This document shows positions 52,245 to 59,301 of a DNA stretch of 64,000 nucleotides, one piece after another. Origin of the DNA: Burkholderia sp. 8Y (lineage in GTDB: Bacteria > Pseudomonadota > Gammaproteobacteria > Burkholderiales > Burkholderiaceae); assembly GCF_902506145.1 (NCBI RefSeq), contig NZ_LR733520.1, positions 2,153,476 through 2,217,475 of the forward strand, in the 5' to 3' direction. Numbering within the stretch: position 1 is the stretch's first letter; every line of letters starts with the position of its first letter. The position numbers were made by a program, and so were the translations under genes. Under the pieces are notes generated by a model, which saw only the letters and a list, made by a program, of their open reading frames with translations, did not search any database and was not told the DNA's origin.

Positions 52245-53015
52245 ATGCCTATCCCGTCGTCGTTGCGCCTCCCTTTCGTTTCACTCGTTTTTTTCGCGCT
52301 TGCCGCCTGCGGTGGCCGCACCGCCATCACGCCCAGCTATCAGCAGGAACTCTTCAGCACCGGCGTGAGCCCCTACGCGCATAACTTCGACGCCACCGTG
52401 AAGGAAACCTGCGAGGCCGCGCGCCGCGCGTTGCTGTCGCAAGGCTTCCTGACGACGATGGCCCAGGCCGACAGCGTCGACGCCACGAAGAATTTCCAGC
52501 CGTCCGCCGAGACGCACGTCGTCGTGTCGTTCCACGTCGTCTGCACGCCCGGCGAGAACGCGGCCAACCAGAGCATCGCCTACGTGAACGCGGTGCAGGA
52601 CGGCTACGCGCTGAAAAAGAGCGATACGTCCGCGAGCGTCGGCCTGAGCGTGCTCGGCTCGCTTTCGCTGCCGATCCGCTCGAACAGCGACGCGATGGTC
52701 AAAATCTCCAGCGAGACCGTGCCGGCCGGCAAGTTCTATGACCGCTTTTTCGGCCTGATGGGCCACTATCTGTCGACGGTGCCGCGCAGTTCGCCGATTG
52801 CATCCGATGAGGTCGCGAGCAAGCCGCTCGCACCGTCGCTGATTGTCAGTTCGCCCGAGCTGACGCCGACGCCGATCGTCGTGCAGGCGCCCGCCGCCGC
52901 CGCGACCGCGATCCAGACGCCGGACGCGGCGGCCGCCGTGAAGGAGGAGGCGCAGGCCGCCGCCAATGGCGTCACGGCATCCGCGCCGGTTGCGGCCTCG
53001 GCGCTGACGCACTGA
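52245..53015 (+). CDS. DUF2242 family lipoprotein
   Basis: This 256-residue probable lipoprotein has a signal sequence ending in a lipobox (VSLVFFALAACGG, Cys near residue 22). The mature part has SPYAHNFDATVKETCEAARR, LLSQGFLTTMAQADSVDATK and HVVVSFHVVCTPGE, then VPAGKFYDRFFGLMGHYL, which fit DUF2242. The last 70 residues are Ala/Pro-rich and likely disordered. The function of the family is unknown. ATG 52245 is preferred because earlier in-frame starts (52215) place extra residues before the signal. Confidence 0.85.
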   Translation: MPIPSSLRLPFVSLVFFALAACGGRTAITPSYQQELFSTGVSPYAHNFDATVKETCEAARRALLSQGFLTTMAQADSVDATKNFQPSAETHVVVSFHVVCTPGENAANQSIAYVNAVQDGYALKKSDTSASVGLSVLGSLSLPIRSNSDAMVKISSETVPAGKFYDRFFGLMGHYLSTVPRSSPIASDEVASKPLAPSLIVSSPELTPTPIVVQAPAAAATAIQTPDAAAAVKEEAQAAANGVTASAPVAASALTH

Positions 53016-53198
53016 TCGTTTGCCGGTTCGCGCGACGTTTTGCCGAGATCGGCTTCGCACTGGGCTATCGCGTAGCGCGCCGGTGCGGCGAAGGGTCGAT
53101 GAAGGATCGCGAAAGACGCATCGGCATCTGCTGTGAATGCAGCCGGCGATGCGTCGTCCAGCGCGACGGATCCACCGCCAGAAGCGCGCCCGATTCGC

Positions 53199-53233
53199 CT
53201 AAACAAAAGCGGGCTCCGGCCAGCGCCCAAGCC
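53199..53233 (-). terminator. Second, weaker copy of the BON-gene terminator
   Basis: The sequence AAACAAAAGCGGGCTCCGGCC resembles the start of the proximal terminator (AAACAAAAACGGGCCCCGGCC). GCGGGCT can pair with AAGCCCG downstream. On the minus strand the hairpin is followed by TTTTGTTT. It looks like a duplicated or read-through terminator. Confidence 0.55.
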
Positions 53234-53311
53234 CGTTCACCCGCCTCGCCGTCCAGCACGACGTCCAGCCCGCCACGCCCCACCCGCCCAAAGCGCCCCG
53301 TTTCGCCAAAC

Positions 53312-53343
53312 AAAAACGGGCCCCGGCCAAAGCCGGAGCCCGT
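53312..53343 (-). terminator. Rho-independent terminator of the BON-domain gene
   Basis: ACGGGCCCCGGC (53316-53327) pairs with GCCGGAGCCCGT (53332-53343) with one mismatch around CAAA. On the minus strand it is followed by a T-run (53316-53312). It is 36 bases after the BON gene stop. Confidence 0.85.
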
Positions 53344-53378
53344 TCGGTGCCTCGCCAGAACCGGCTGAGGCCCCCCGC

Positions 53379-53753
53379 TTACTTCCCGCCGTTCTGCGGG
53401 CTCAGCGTCAGCTTGTTCGATACCGACTGCACGCCCGAGACGCCCTTCGCCACTTCTTCGGCCTGAGCGATCTGCGCGCCTTCCGGCACCGTGCCGGTCA
53501 GCGTCACCGCGCCGCCGCGTGCGCGGACGTACACGTTCGACACATCGAAGCCCTGTGCCTTCGACAGCGCGCGGCGCACGGCGTAGCCGAGCTTGCGATC
53601 CGTCTTCTTGGTCGACGACTTCTGCGCCTTGCTCGGCGCGGCGGATTCGGTGCTGGTGGTCGCCGCCGCATCGCTCGACTGGGCATAGGCGCTCGATGCG
53701 ACCGCCACGCACACCACGACGCCCAGCGCCTTCAACATATCGACAACTTTCAT
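53379..53753 (-). CDS. BON-domain periplasmic protein (OsmY-like)
   Basis: This 124-residue exported protein has a signal peptide (MLKALGVVVCVAVASSAYAQ, cleavage after AYA), a Ser/Thr/Lys-rich linker, and one BON domain at about residues 53-118: KLGYAVRRALSKAQGFDVSN, VYVRARGGAVTLTGTVPEGA and AEEVAKGVSGVQSVSNKL. BON domains are thought to bind membranes or peptidoglycan; single-domain forms are often stress-induced. A GGAGAAACC stretch lies just before the ATG. Confidence 0.9.
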   Translation of the reverse strand: MKVVDMLKALGVVVCVAVASSAYAQSSDAAATTSTESAAPSKAQKSSTKKTDRKLGYAVRRALSKAQGFDVSNVYVRARGGAVTLTGTVPEGAQIAQAEEVAKGVSGVQSVSNKLTLSPQNGGK

Positions 53754-54302
53754 GGTTTCTCCTTTTGTTTCGCTTGTTGACTTCGCACAGTTGCTGCTTC
53801 GCTCGTTTGCACTTCAACCGGACAGTCGTCCAGCCCAAGGCGTACGGCATCGCGCATGCCCGTGGCCGCGCGGCGCGCAGCCCGATGGGGCCGACGAGCC
53901 GGCGGCGAACGTGCCGCGGATGCTGTCATGCAATGCTGCGAGAGGCTGGCGAAGAAACGAATTCGGCCGTTGATCGGGCGGAAAAAACCCGTCGGCTCGT
54001 CTATGTGTTGTCCTGCCGCACGGCGCGTTCACGGCGTCCGAGGCTTCGGCGCGTGTCCGCCCGGCCCAAATAACGGGTTTCCGGACGGAAGTCCTTGCCA
54101 TGCGGCGGCGAACGTCAATTTAGCCCACCGCGGCCATTAGCGCAAAGCATTTAAACGACGCAAAGCGCCTGAAACCGTCTACATACGCGTGTCACACGGA
54201 TCGCGCAGTCGCCGCCGCCGACGCGACGACACCCACGCGCGAGGCGTCCGGGTCGCGCGTTCGGGTAAGCTTTCGGCCACGAAGTTGACAGGTAGCATCG
54301 AG
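53754..54302. other. Intergenic region between the BON and TAXI genes
   Basis: About 549 bases with divergent genes on both sides. Open frames exist on both strands here (for example 54101-53814 minus) but lack ribosome-binding sites and recognisable content. The AT-richest part, CATTTAAACGACG near 54149, may belong to a promoter of the TAXI gene. Confidence 0.4.
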
Positions 54303-55739
54303 ATGACCCGATCAGACGACAACGCCCCCAAGGAACGCCCGCGACGCAAGCCGCAACCGAAGATCGTCGCGCGTTTCGTCGCGGTGTCGTGGCGCGACCT
54401 CGCGCTGACCTTCGGCCCGATTCTCGCCGTCGCGATCGCCGCGCTTTATCTCGCGATCCGGCTCATTCAACCCGCGCCGCCGAACACGCTCACCATCGCG
54501 GCGGGGCCGAAGGGGAGCTCGTTCTGGAACAGCGCGCAAAAGTACAAGGCGATCCTTGCGCGCAACCGCGTCACGCTGAACGTGCTCGAGACGCAAGGCT
54601 CGCTCGACAACCTCACGCGGCTGGAAAAGCCGGATTCGGGCGTCGATGTCGGTTTCGTGCAGGGCGGCATGCTGCCGCCGGGCGCGGTGCACGACGACCT
54701 CGAATCGCTCGGCAGCGTCGCGTATGTGCCGCTCGCCGTGTTCTATCGCGGGGCGGCGGTTTCGCGGCTGTCGGAATTCAAGGGCAAGCGGCTCGCCATC
54801 GGCGCGGAAGGCAGCGGCACTCGCGCGCTCGCGCTGACGCTCCTGAAGGCGAATGGCATCGAGCCGGGCGGCGATACCTCGCTCATGCCGCTTTCGGGCG
54901 ATGCCGCGGCCAAGGCGCTCGAAGACGGCCAGATCGACGCCGCGTTCCTGACCGGCGATTCCGCGCAGCCGCCGACGATGGCGAAGCTGCTGCGCACGCC
55001 GGGCGTGCGCTTCATGGACTTCGCGCAAGCCGACGCCTACGCGCGGCGCTTTCCCTATCTCACCGAAATCGAATTGCCGATGGGCGCGTTCGATCTCGCC
55101 AACAACCTGCCGCCGCGCCCGGTCCACATGCTCGCGCCGACCGCTGAACTAGTTGCGCGCGACAGCCTGCATCCCGCGCTGTCGGACCTGCTGATCGAGG
55201 CCGCGCGCGAAGTCCACAGCCGCGCGAATCTGTTGCAGCGGTCGAACGAATTCCCCGCGCCGCTCGCCCACGAATTCCGCATCAGCGACAACGCCGAGCG
55301 TTATTACAAGTCCGGCAAGAGTTTTCTGTATCGTGTGCTGCCGTTCTGGATCGCGAGTCTCGCCGATCGCGTGCTCGTCGTGCTCGTGCCGCTCGTCGTC
55401 GTGCTGATTCCGGCGCTGCGGCTCGTGCCGGGGCTGTACCGCTGGCGCGTGAAGTCGCGCATCTATCGCTGGTATGGCGCGCTGATTGCGATCGAACGGG
55501 AAGCGATCACCGGCCCCGACACCGCGCAGCGCGACGCCCTGCTCGACCGCATCGACTCGATCGAATCGGCGGTCAACCGGATGAAGATGCCGCTCGCGTT
55601 CGCGGACCAGTTCTACGTGTTGCGCGAGCACATCGGTTTCGTGCGCGAGCGGCTCGCGGCCGAGGGCGGAACGAGCGGGCAAGCGCCTTCCGGCCGTCCG
55701 GGCGCGTCGCGTGCAGACACGGCGCAGCGCAGCACGTAA
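54303..55739 (+). CDS. TAXI family TRAP-type solute-binding protein with membrane anchors
   Basis: This 478-residue protein has an N-terminal hydrophobic helix (LALTFGPILAVAIAALYLAI, residues about 34-53), then a periplasmic binding domain of the TAXI type. Landmarks are TIAAGPKGSSFWNSAQKYKA, VGFVQGGMLPPG, KGKRLAIGAEGSGTRALALT, IDAAFLTGDS and a second helical pair near residue 370 (VLVVLVPLVVVLIPALRLV). A C-terminal coiled segment follows (LLDRIDSIESAVNRMKMPLA). Membrane-tethered TAXI proteins of this kind often occur without TRAP permease genes, as here, so the ligand and partner are unknown. ATG 54303 is preferred over upstream in-frame starts that add basic low-complexity sequence. Confidence 0.82.
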   Translation: MTRSDDNAPKERPRRKPQPKIVARFVAVSWRDLALTFGPILAVAIAALYLAIRLIQPAPPNTLTIAAGPKGSSFWNSAQKYKAILARNRVTLNVLETQGSLDNLTRLEKPDSGVDVGFVQGGMLPPGAVHDDLESLGSVAYVPLAVFYRGAAVSRLSEFKGKRLAIGAEGSGTRALALTLLKANGIEPGGDTSLMPLSGDAAAKALEDGQIDAAFLTGDSAQPPTMAKLLRTPGVRFMDFAQADAYARRFPYLTEIELPMGAFDLANNLPPRPVHMLAPTAELVARDSLHPALSDLLIEAAREVHSRANLLQRSNEFPAPLAHEFRISDNAERYYKSGKSFLYRVLPFWIASLADRVLVVLVPLVVVLIPALRLVPGLYRWRVKSRIYRWYGALIAIEREAITGPDTAQRDALLDRIDSIESAVNRMKMPLAFADQFYVLREHIGFVRERLAAEGGTSGQAPSGRPGASRADTAQRST

Positions 55740-55949
55740 TATCGAATGATTCGATCGCGATAAGCGGTTGAAAGACGCGCGGCGCTCGTTCGCCGCACCG
55801 GATGCAGGACGCGAAGCCAGCGCGCGACGCCGGCCACGAGCCGGCCAGACGCGGCAAGCAGCGAAAGCGAGCGGCCGCAGCAGCAAGCGAAATGAAACTA
55901 CACGAACGACGAGGCCAGCGCGAGCGCGCCAAAAGCAAGGAGAAACGAT

Positions 55950-56630
55950 ATGAGTGCCCCGCATTCGACCGCCGACGGTCGTCCGTACTTTTTCTTCGAT
56001 TTCATCTCGCCGTTCTCGTATCTGCTGCTCGAGCAGCATGAGAAGTGGCCTGACATGCCGTTCGAGTTCGTGCCCGTGCAACTGCTCAAGCTGCTCGACC
56101 GCTGGAAGCAGCCGCACGCGGCCACCATTCCGTCCAAGCGCGTGTTCACGTATCGCCACGCGCTCTTTCGCGCGGAGCAGCTCGGCATTCCGTTTCGGAT
56201 GCCGCCCGCGCATCCGTTCGATCCGGCGAAGGCGCTGCGGCTCGCCGTGCTCGCGGACAGCGATATCACCCGCGTGCGCGACATTTTTCGCTTCATCTGG
56301 CGCGAAGGACGCGATCCGTCGACGCCCGAAGGCTTTCGCGCGCTGTGCGAGTACGTGGGCATGCCGGACGCGGAATCGCGCATCGACGACGAGGACGTGA
56401 AGGCGAAGCTGCGCGACAACAACGACCGCGCCGTCGCGATGGGCGTGTTCGGCGTGCCGACTTTCGTGGTCAACGACCAGATTTTCTGGGGCGAAGACAC
56501 GCTGCCGATGGTGCTGTACGTCGCGCGCTCGCCGAACTGGCTGGAAGCGGGCGAGGTCAAGCGCATCAGCGCGCTGCCGATGGCGCGCCCGGACGCCGAT
56601 CCCGGCGACACGGCGGAAATCGGCGGCTGA
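55950..56630 (+). CDS. 2-hydroxychromene-2-carboxylate isomerase / DsbA-like (kappa GST) protein
   Basis: This 226-residue thioredoxin-fold protein of the DSBA/HCCA isomerase family has FFFDFISPFSYLLLEQHEKW at the N-terminus, where Ser replaces the DsbA Cys pair. LRDNNDRAVAMGVFGVPTFV and VNDQIFWGEDTLPMVLYVAR lie near the C-terminus. Such enzymes use glutathione to isomerise hydroxychromene carboxylate in naphthalene degradation, but many homologues have other unknown substrates. No catabolic genes surround it. AAGGAG lies 8 bases before ATG 55950. The 210 bases upstream hold nothing recognisable. Confidence 0.87.
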   Translation: MSAPHSTADGRPYFFFDFISPFSYLLLEQHEKWPDMPFEFVPVQLLKLLDRWKQPHAATIPSKRVFTYRHALFRAEQLGIPFRMPPAHPFDPAKALRLAVLADSDITRVRDIFRFIWREGRDPSTPEGFRALCEYVGMPDAESRIDDEDVKAKLRDNNDRAVAMGVFGVPTFVVNDQIFWGEDTLPMVLYVARSPNWLEAGEVKRISALPMARPDADPGDTAEIGG

Positions 56631-56837
56631 TTCAGACGGCGCTGCGGCCAACCACGCCCCGCCACGCCCGCCTATGCCGCGCATAGGGCATGCGCTATGG
56701 CGTCAAAAACCGGAACGGGTTTAACTTCGGTTGCGGGCGGTGCGCGCCGATGGCGCTCGCGCCGCCCGCGCCGTCTGTCTGACCGTTGCCCGCTGCATCG
56801 GATGCGGCGCTTCGGCCTCCGGTCCCACGCAAAGCCC

Positions 56838-57806
56838 ATGAACGAACCCGCCGATTCCCTCGATATCTGGCTCATCCGCGTCCTGCGCACGCTGCTTCTG
56901 GAGCGCAGCGTCACGCAGACCGCGCAGCGCCTGAACCAGACGCAGCCGGCCATCAGCACGGCGCTGCGCCGCCTGCGCGAGATCCTGAACGATCCGATTC
57001 TCGTGCGCGGCAAGCAGGGCATGGTGCCGACCGAATACGGCGAGACGCTGCTCGCGCCCGCGCAGCGCGCGCTGCGCGAGGTCGAATTCGTCGCGACGCC
57101 ACACGGCGATTTCGACGCCGCCAGTTCCCGCCGCACGTTCCGGCTCGCCGCGCCGGACTATCTGAACGATTTCTTCATGCCGACGCTCGTCGCCGCGTTT
57201 CGCGACGCCGCGCCCCATGCGCGCCTCGAAATCGAATCGCTGAACCCGATGCGCGATCACGAGCGCGCGCTCGACGAAGGCGAAATCGATCTGATGGTCG
57301 CGAACTGGACGAAGCCCGAGCCGCGCTTCGAGCGGCAGGATCTGTTTTCCGACGTGTTCGTCTGCCTGATGCGCGCGAATCATCCGCTCGCGCGCGAGCC
57401 GCTGACGGTGGAACGCTACGCGCTCGCCGCGCATCTCGCGCCGACGCCGTACAGCGGCGCGAAGCGTCATCCGATCGATATTGGACTCGCGCGCGCGGGC
57501 GTTCGCCGGAGAATTGTCACGACGATTCCGTATTTTGGCCTCGTGCCGCAGGTGCTCTTGCAGTCCGACCTGATCTTCACCGCGCCGCGCCGTTTCGCGC
57601 AGCACTATGCCGCGATGCTGCCGCTCGCCGTGCTGGATTCGCCGGTGCCGTTTCCGCGCATCAAGTGCTATCGGCTGTCGCAGCCGCAGTCCGACCAATC
57701 GACCGATGTCGCGTGGCTGTGCGCGCTGATGTCGCGCGTGTCGGACTCGCTGACCGGCAGGAAGACGGCATCGGTGGATGACTTCGCCGCGGCCGTCGCG
57801 AAATAA
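56838..57806 (+). CDS. LysR family transcriptional regulator
   Basis: This 322-residue regulator has an N-terminal winged helix-turn-helix (IWLIRVLRTLLLERSVTQTA, QPAISTALRRLREILNDPIL, VRGKQGMVPTEYGETLLAPA). The substrate-binding domain begins RRTFRLAAPDYLNDFFMPTL and continues with LMVANWTKPEPRFERQDLF, placing it near the NodD/LinR-type LysR group. ATG 56838 follows the usual start; the frame is open further upstream but with low-complexity Arg-rich codons. It precedes an AraC-type gene by 15 bases, so the two regulators may be cotranscribed. Its target is unknown. Confidence 0.92.
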   Translation: MNEPADSLDIWLIRVLRTLLLERSVTQTAQRLNQTQPAISTALRRLREILNDPILVRGKQGMVPTEYGETLLAPAQRALREVEFVATPHGDFDAASSRRTFRLAAPDYLNDFFMPTLVAAFRDAAPHARLEIESLNPMRDHERALDEGEIDLMVANWTKPEPRFERQDLFSDVFVCLMRANHPLAREPLTVERYALAAHLAPTPYSGAKRHPIDIGLARAGVRRRIVTTIPYFGLVPQVLLQSDLIFTAPRRFAQHYAAMLPLAVLDSPVPFPRIKCYRLSQPQSDQSTDVAWLCALMSRVSDSLTGRKTASVDDFAAAVAK

Positions 57807-57821
57807 CGCCTTCACGACGAC

Positions 57822-58739
57822 ATGGACGCTCTCGACCGCCTGATTCAGCTTGCGCAGCTTTCCGGCGCGCTCGATTTACGTTGTCTTTTGCGCGGTCCGC
57901 TGGAACTGGATCACGCGCCCGCGCCCGCTGACGAGGCCGCGTATCACGTCGTGCTGGATGGCGCGTGCACCGTATCGCGCGAAGGCCACGCGGCGGTCGA
58001 ACTGACAGCGGGCGATATCCTGCTGCTGCCGCGCGGCGACGCGCACGTGCTTCACGTGGCCGATGGCGATGCGCGCGCTGTCGCAATGCAAGCGCGAGAC
58101 AACGGCGCGGTCACGATACGCAGCAATTGCGGCGAAGCGCAGCCGGCGGTTGATCTGCTGTGCGGACGCTTCACGTATGCGCCGCGCGCGCTCTTGATCG
58201 ACGTATTGCCGGACGCCGTGCATGTGTCGTTCACCCGCGCGTCCGCGCCGTATCTCGGCCCGCTCGTCGCGGCGATGCGTCGTGAAGCGGAGGAAGCGCA
58301 ACTCGGCGCGCCGTCGATCGTCGCGGCGCTTTCGACCGCGCTTTTCACGATGGTGCTGCGCGCATGGCTCGGCGAGCAGCCGTCGCTCTCGGGCGTGCTC
58401 GGGCTGCTGGCGAACCGGCGGCTGGGGGCATCGGTGATCGCGATGCTCGAACGCCCCGCCGAACCGTGGACGCTCGACATGCTCGCGAAGGAAGCGGCGA
58501 TGTCGCGCGCCACGTTCATGCGCGCGTTCTCGGCGCATTCGGAGACTTCGCCGCTCGCGCTGTTGGGCCACGTCCGCATGCAACTCGCGAGCACGATGCT
58601 CACGCACACGAAGAAAAGCATCGCGGATGTCGCGGCGGACGTCGGTTATCAGTCGGAAGCGGCGTTCAGCAAGCGGTTCAAGGAAGTGTATGGCGTCGCG
58701 CCGGGACGGTTTCGGACGGAGCGGGGGTTGGGGGCGTGA
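57822..58739 (+). CDS. AraC family transcriptional regulator with N-terminal cupin domain
   Basis: This 305-residue regulator has an N-terminal cupin_6 sensing domain at about residues 1-190 (AAYHVVLDGACTVSREGHAA, LTAGDILLLPRGDAHVLHVA). The C-terminal AraC double helix-turn-helix spans about 205-300 (TLDMLAKEAAMSRATFMRAF, KSIADVAADVGYQSEAAFSK, RFKEVYGVAPGRFR). Regulators of this layout commonly control a neighbouring oxidoreductase or dehydrogenase gene. Here the next genes form the xanthine dehydrogenase operon on the other strand. It starts 15 bases after the LysR gene. Confidence 0.93.
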   Translation: MDALDRLIQLAQLSGALDLRCLLRGPLELDHAPAPADEAAYHVVLDGACTVSREGHAAVELTAGDILLLPRGDAHVLHVADGDARAVAMQARDNGAVTIRSNCGEAQPAVDLLCGRFTYAPRALLIDVLPDAVHVSFTRASAPYLGPLVAAMRREAEEAQLGAPSIVAALSTALFTMVLRAWLGEQPSLSGVLGLLANRRLGASVIAMLERPAEPWTLDMLAKEAAMSRATFMRAFSAHSETSPLALLGHVRMQLASTMLTHTKKSIADVAADVGYQSEAAFSKRFKEVYGVAPGRFRTERGLGA

Positions 58740-58794
58740 GGTGTGCTTGAAGGCGCTTCACTGCCCTTTTGCCTTGCCGGGCATTCCGCCTTTT

Positions 58795-59301
58795 TCACGC
58801 CATCGCGCGTTTCGCCGCCGGCACAGACGCGCTCAACCGCCCTCGCCCCTCCCGCACCCGCAACACCTGCGCCGCCACCGCCAGCGCGATCGACGCCGGC
58901 GCCTTGTCCACGATCCCCTCGACGCCGATCGGGCACGTCATCTCGACGAGCCGCTCCGCGGCCAAGCCCCGCTCCACCAGTCGCCGCTCGAACTTCACGC
59001 GCTTCGTCTTCGAGCCGATCAGCCCGAAATACGCGAAGTCGTCGCGCCGCATGATGCGCTGCGTGAGCGCGAAGTCGAGCGAATGATCGTGCGTCATCAC
59101 GATGAAGTACGCCCCGGCGGGCGCCTCATCGACGATCGCGTCCGGCAGATCGGTCGCTTCGATCTGCACGTTCGCGGGCACTTCGTCGGGAAAGAGCTCG
59201 TCGCGCGCATCGACCCACTGGACGACGCACGGCAGCGTGCCCAGCACCTTCACGAGCGCGTGGCCCACATGGCCCCCGCCGAACACGACGATGTGCATCA
59301 T
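58795..59301 (-). CDS. xdhC: XdhC-like molybdenum-cofactor insertion protein, C-terminal domain only
   Basis: This 168-residue protein matches only the C-terminal Rossmann domain of XdhC (MHIVVFGGGHVGHALVKVLG, VQWVDARDELFPDEVPANVQ, VMTHDHSLDFALTQRIM, YFGLIGSKTKRVKFERRL and CPIGVEGIVDKAPASIALAV). XdhC stabilises and delivers the molybdenum cofactor to xanthine dehydrogenase. The N-terminal half that binds the cofactor, present in the usual 300-340 residue protein, is missing. ATG 59301 overlaps the xdhB stop as ATGA, so this is the natural start in the present operon. An upstream frame reads only xdhB antisense-frame sequence. Confidence 0.85.
   Translation of the reverse strand: MMHIVVFGGGHVGHALVKVLGTLPCVVQWVDARDELFPDEVPANVQIEATDLPDAIVDEAPAGAYFIVMTHDHSLDFALTQRIMRRDDFAYFGLIGSKTKRVKFERRLVERGLAAERLVEMTCPIGVEGIVDKAPASIALAVAAQVLRVREGRGRLSASVPAAKRAMA

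Larger units (their letters stand above)
53016..53378. other. Intergenic region with duplicated terminator sequences
   Basis: These 363 bases lie between the converging DUF2242 and BON genes. They hold two similar hairpin units that act on the minus strand (about 53199-53233 and 53312-53343) and no gene I can support. Confidence 0.5.

Noticed and set aside
53814..54101. 95-codon minus-strand frame upstream of the BON gene
   Set aside because: It has no ribosome-binding site, no recognisable domain and a composition typical of non-coding GC-rich DNA.
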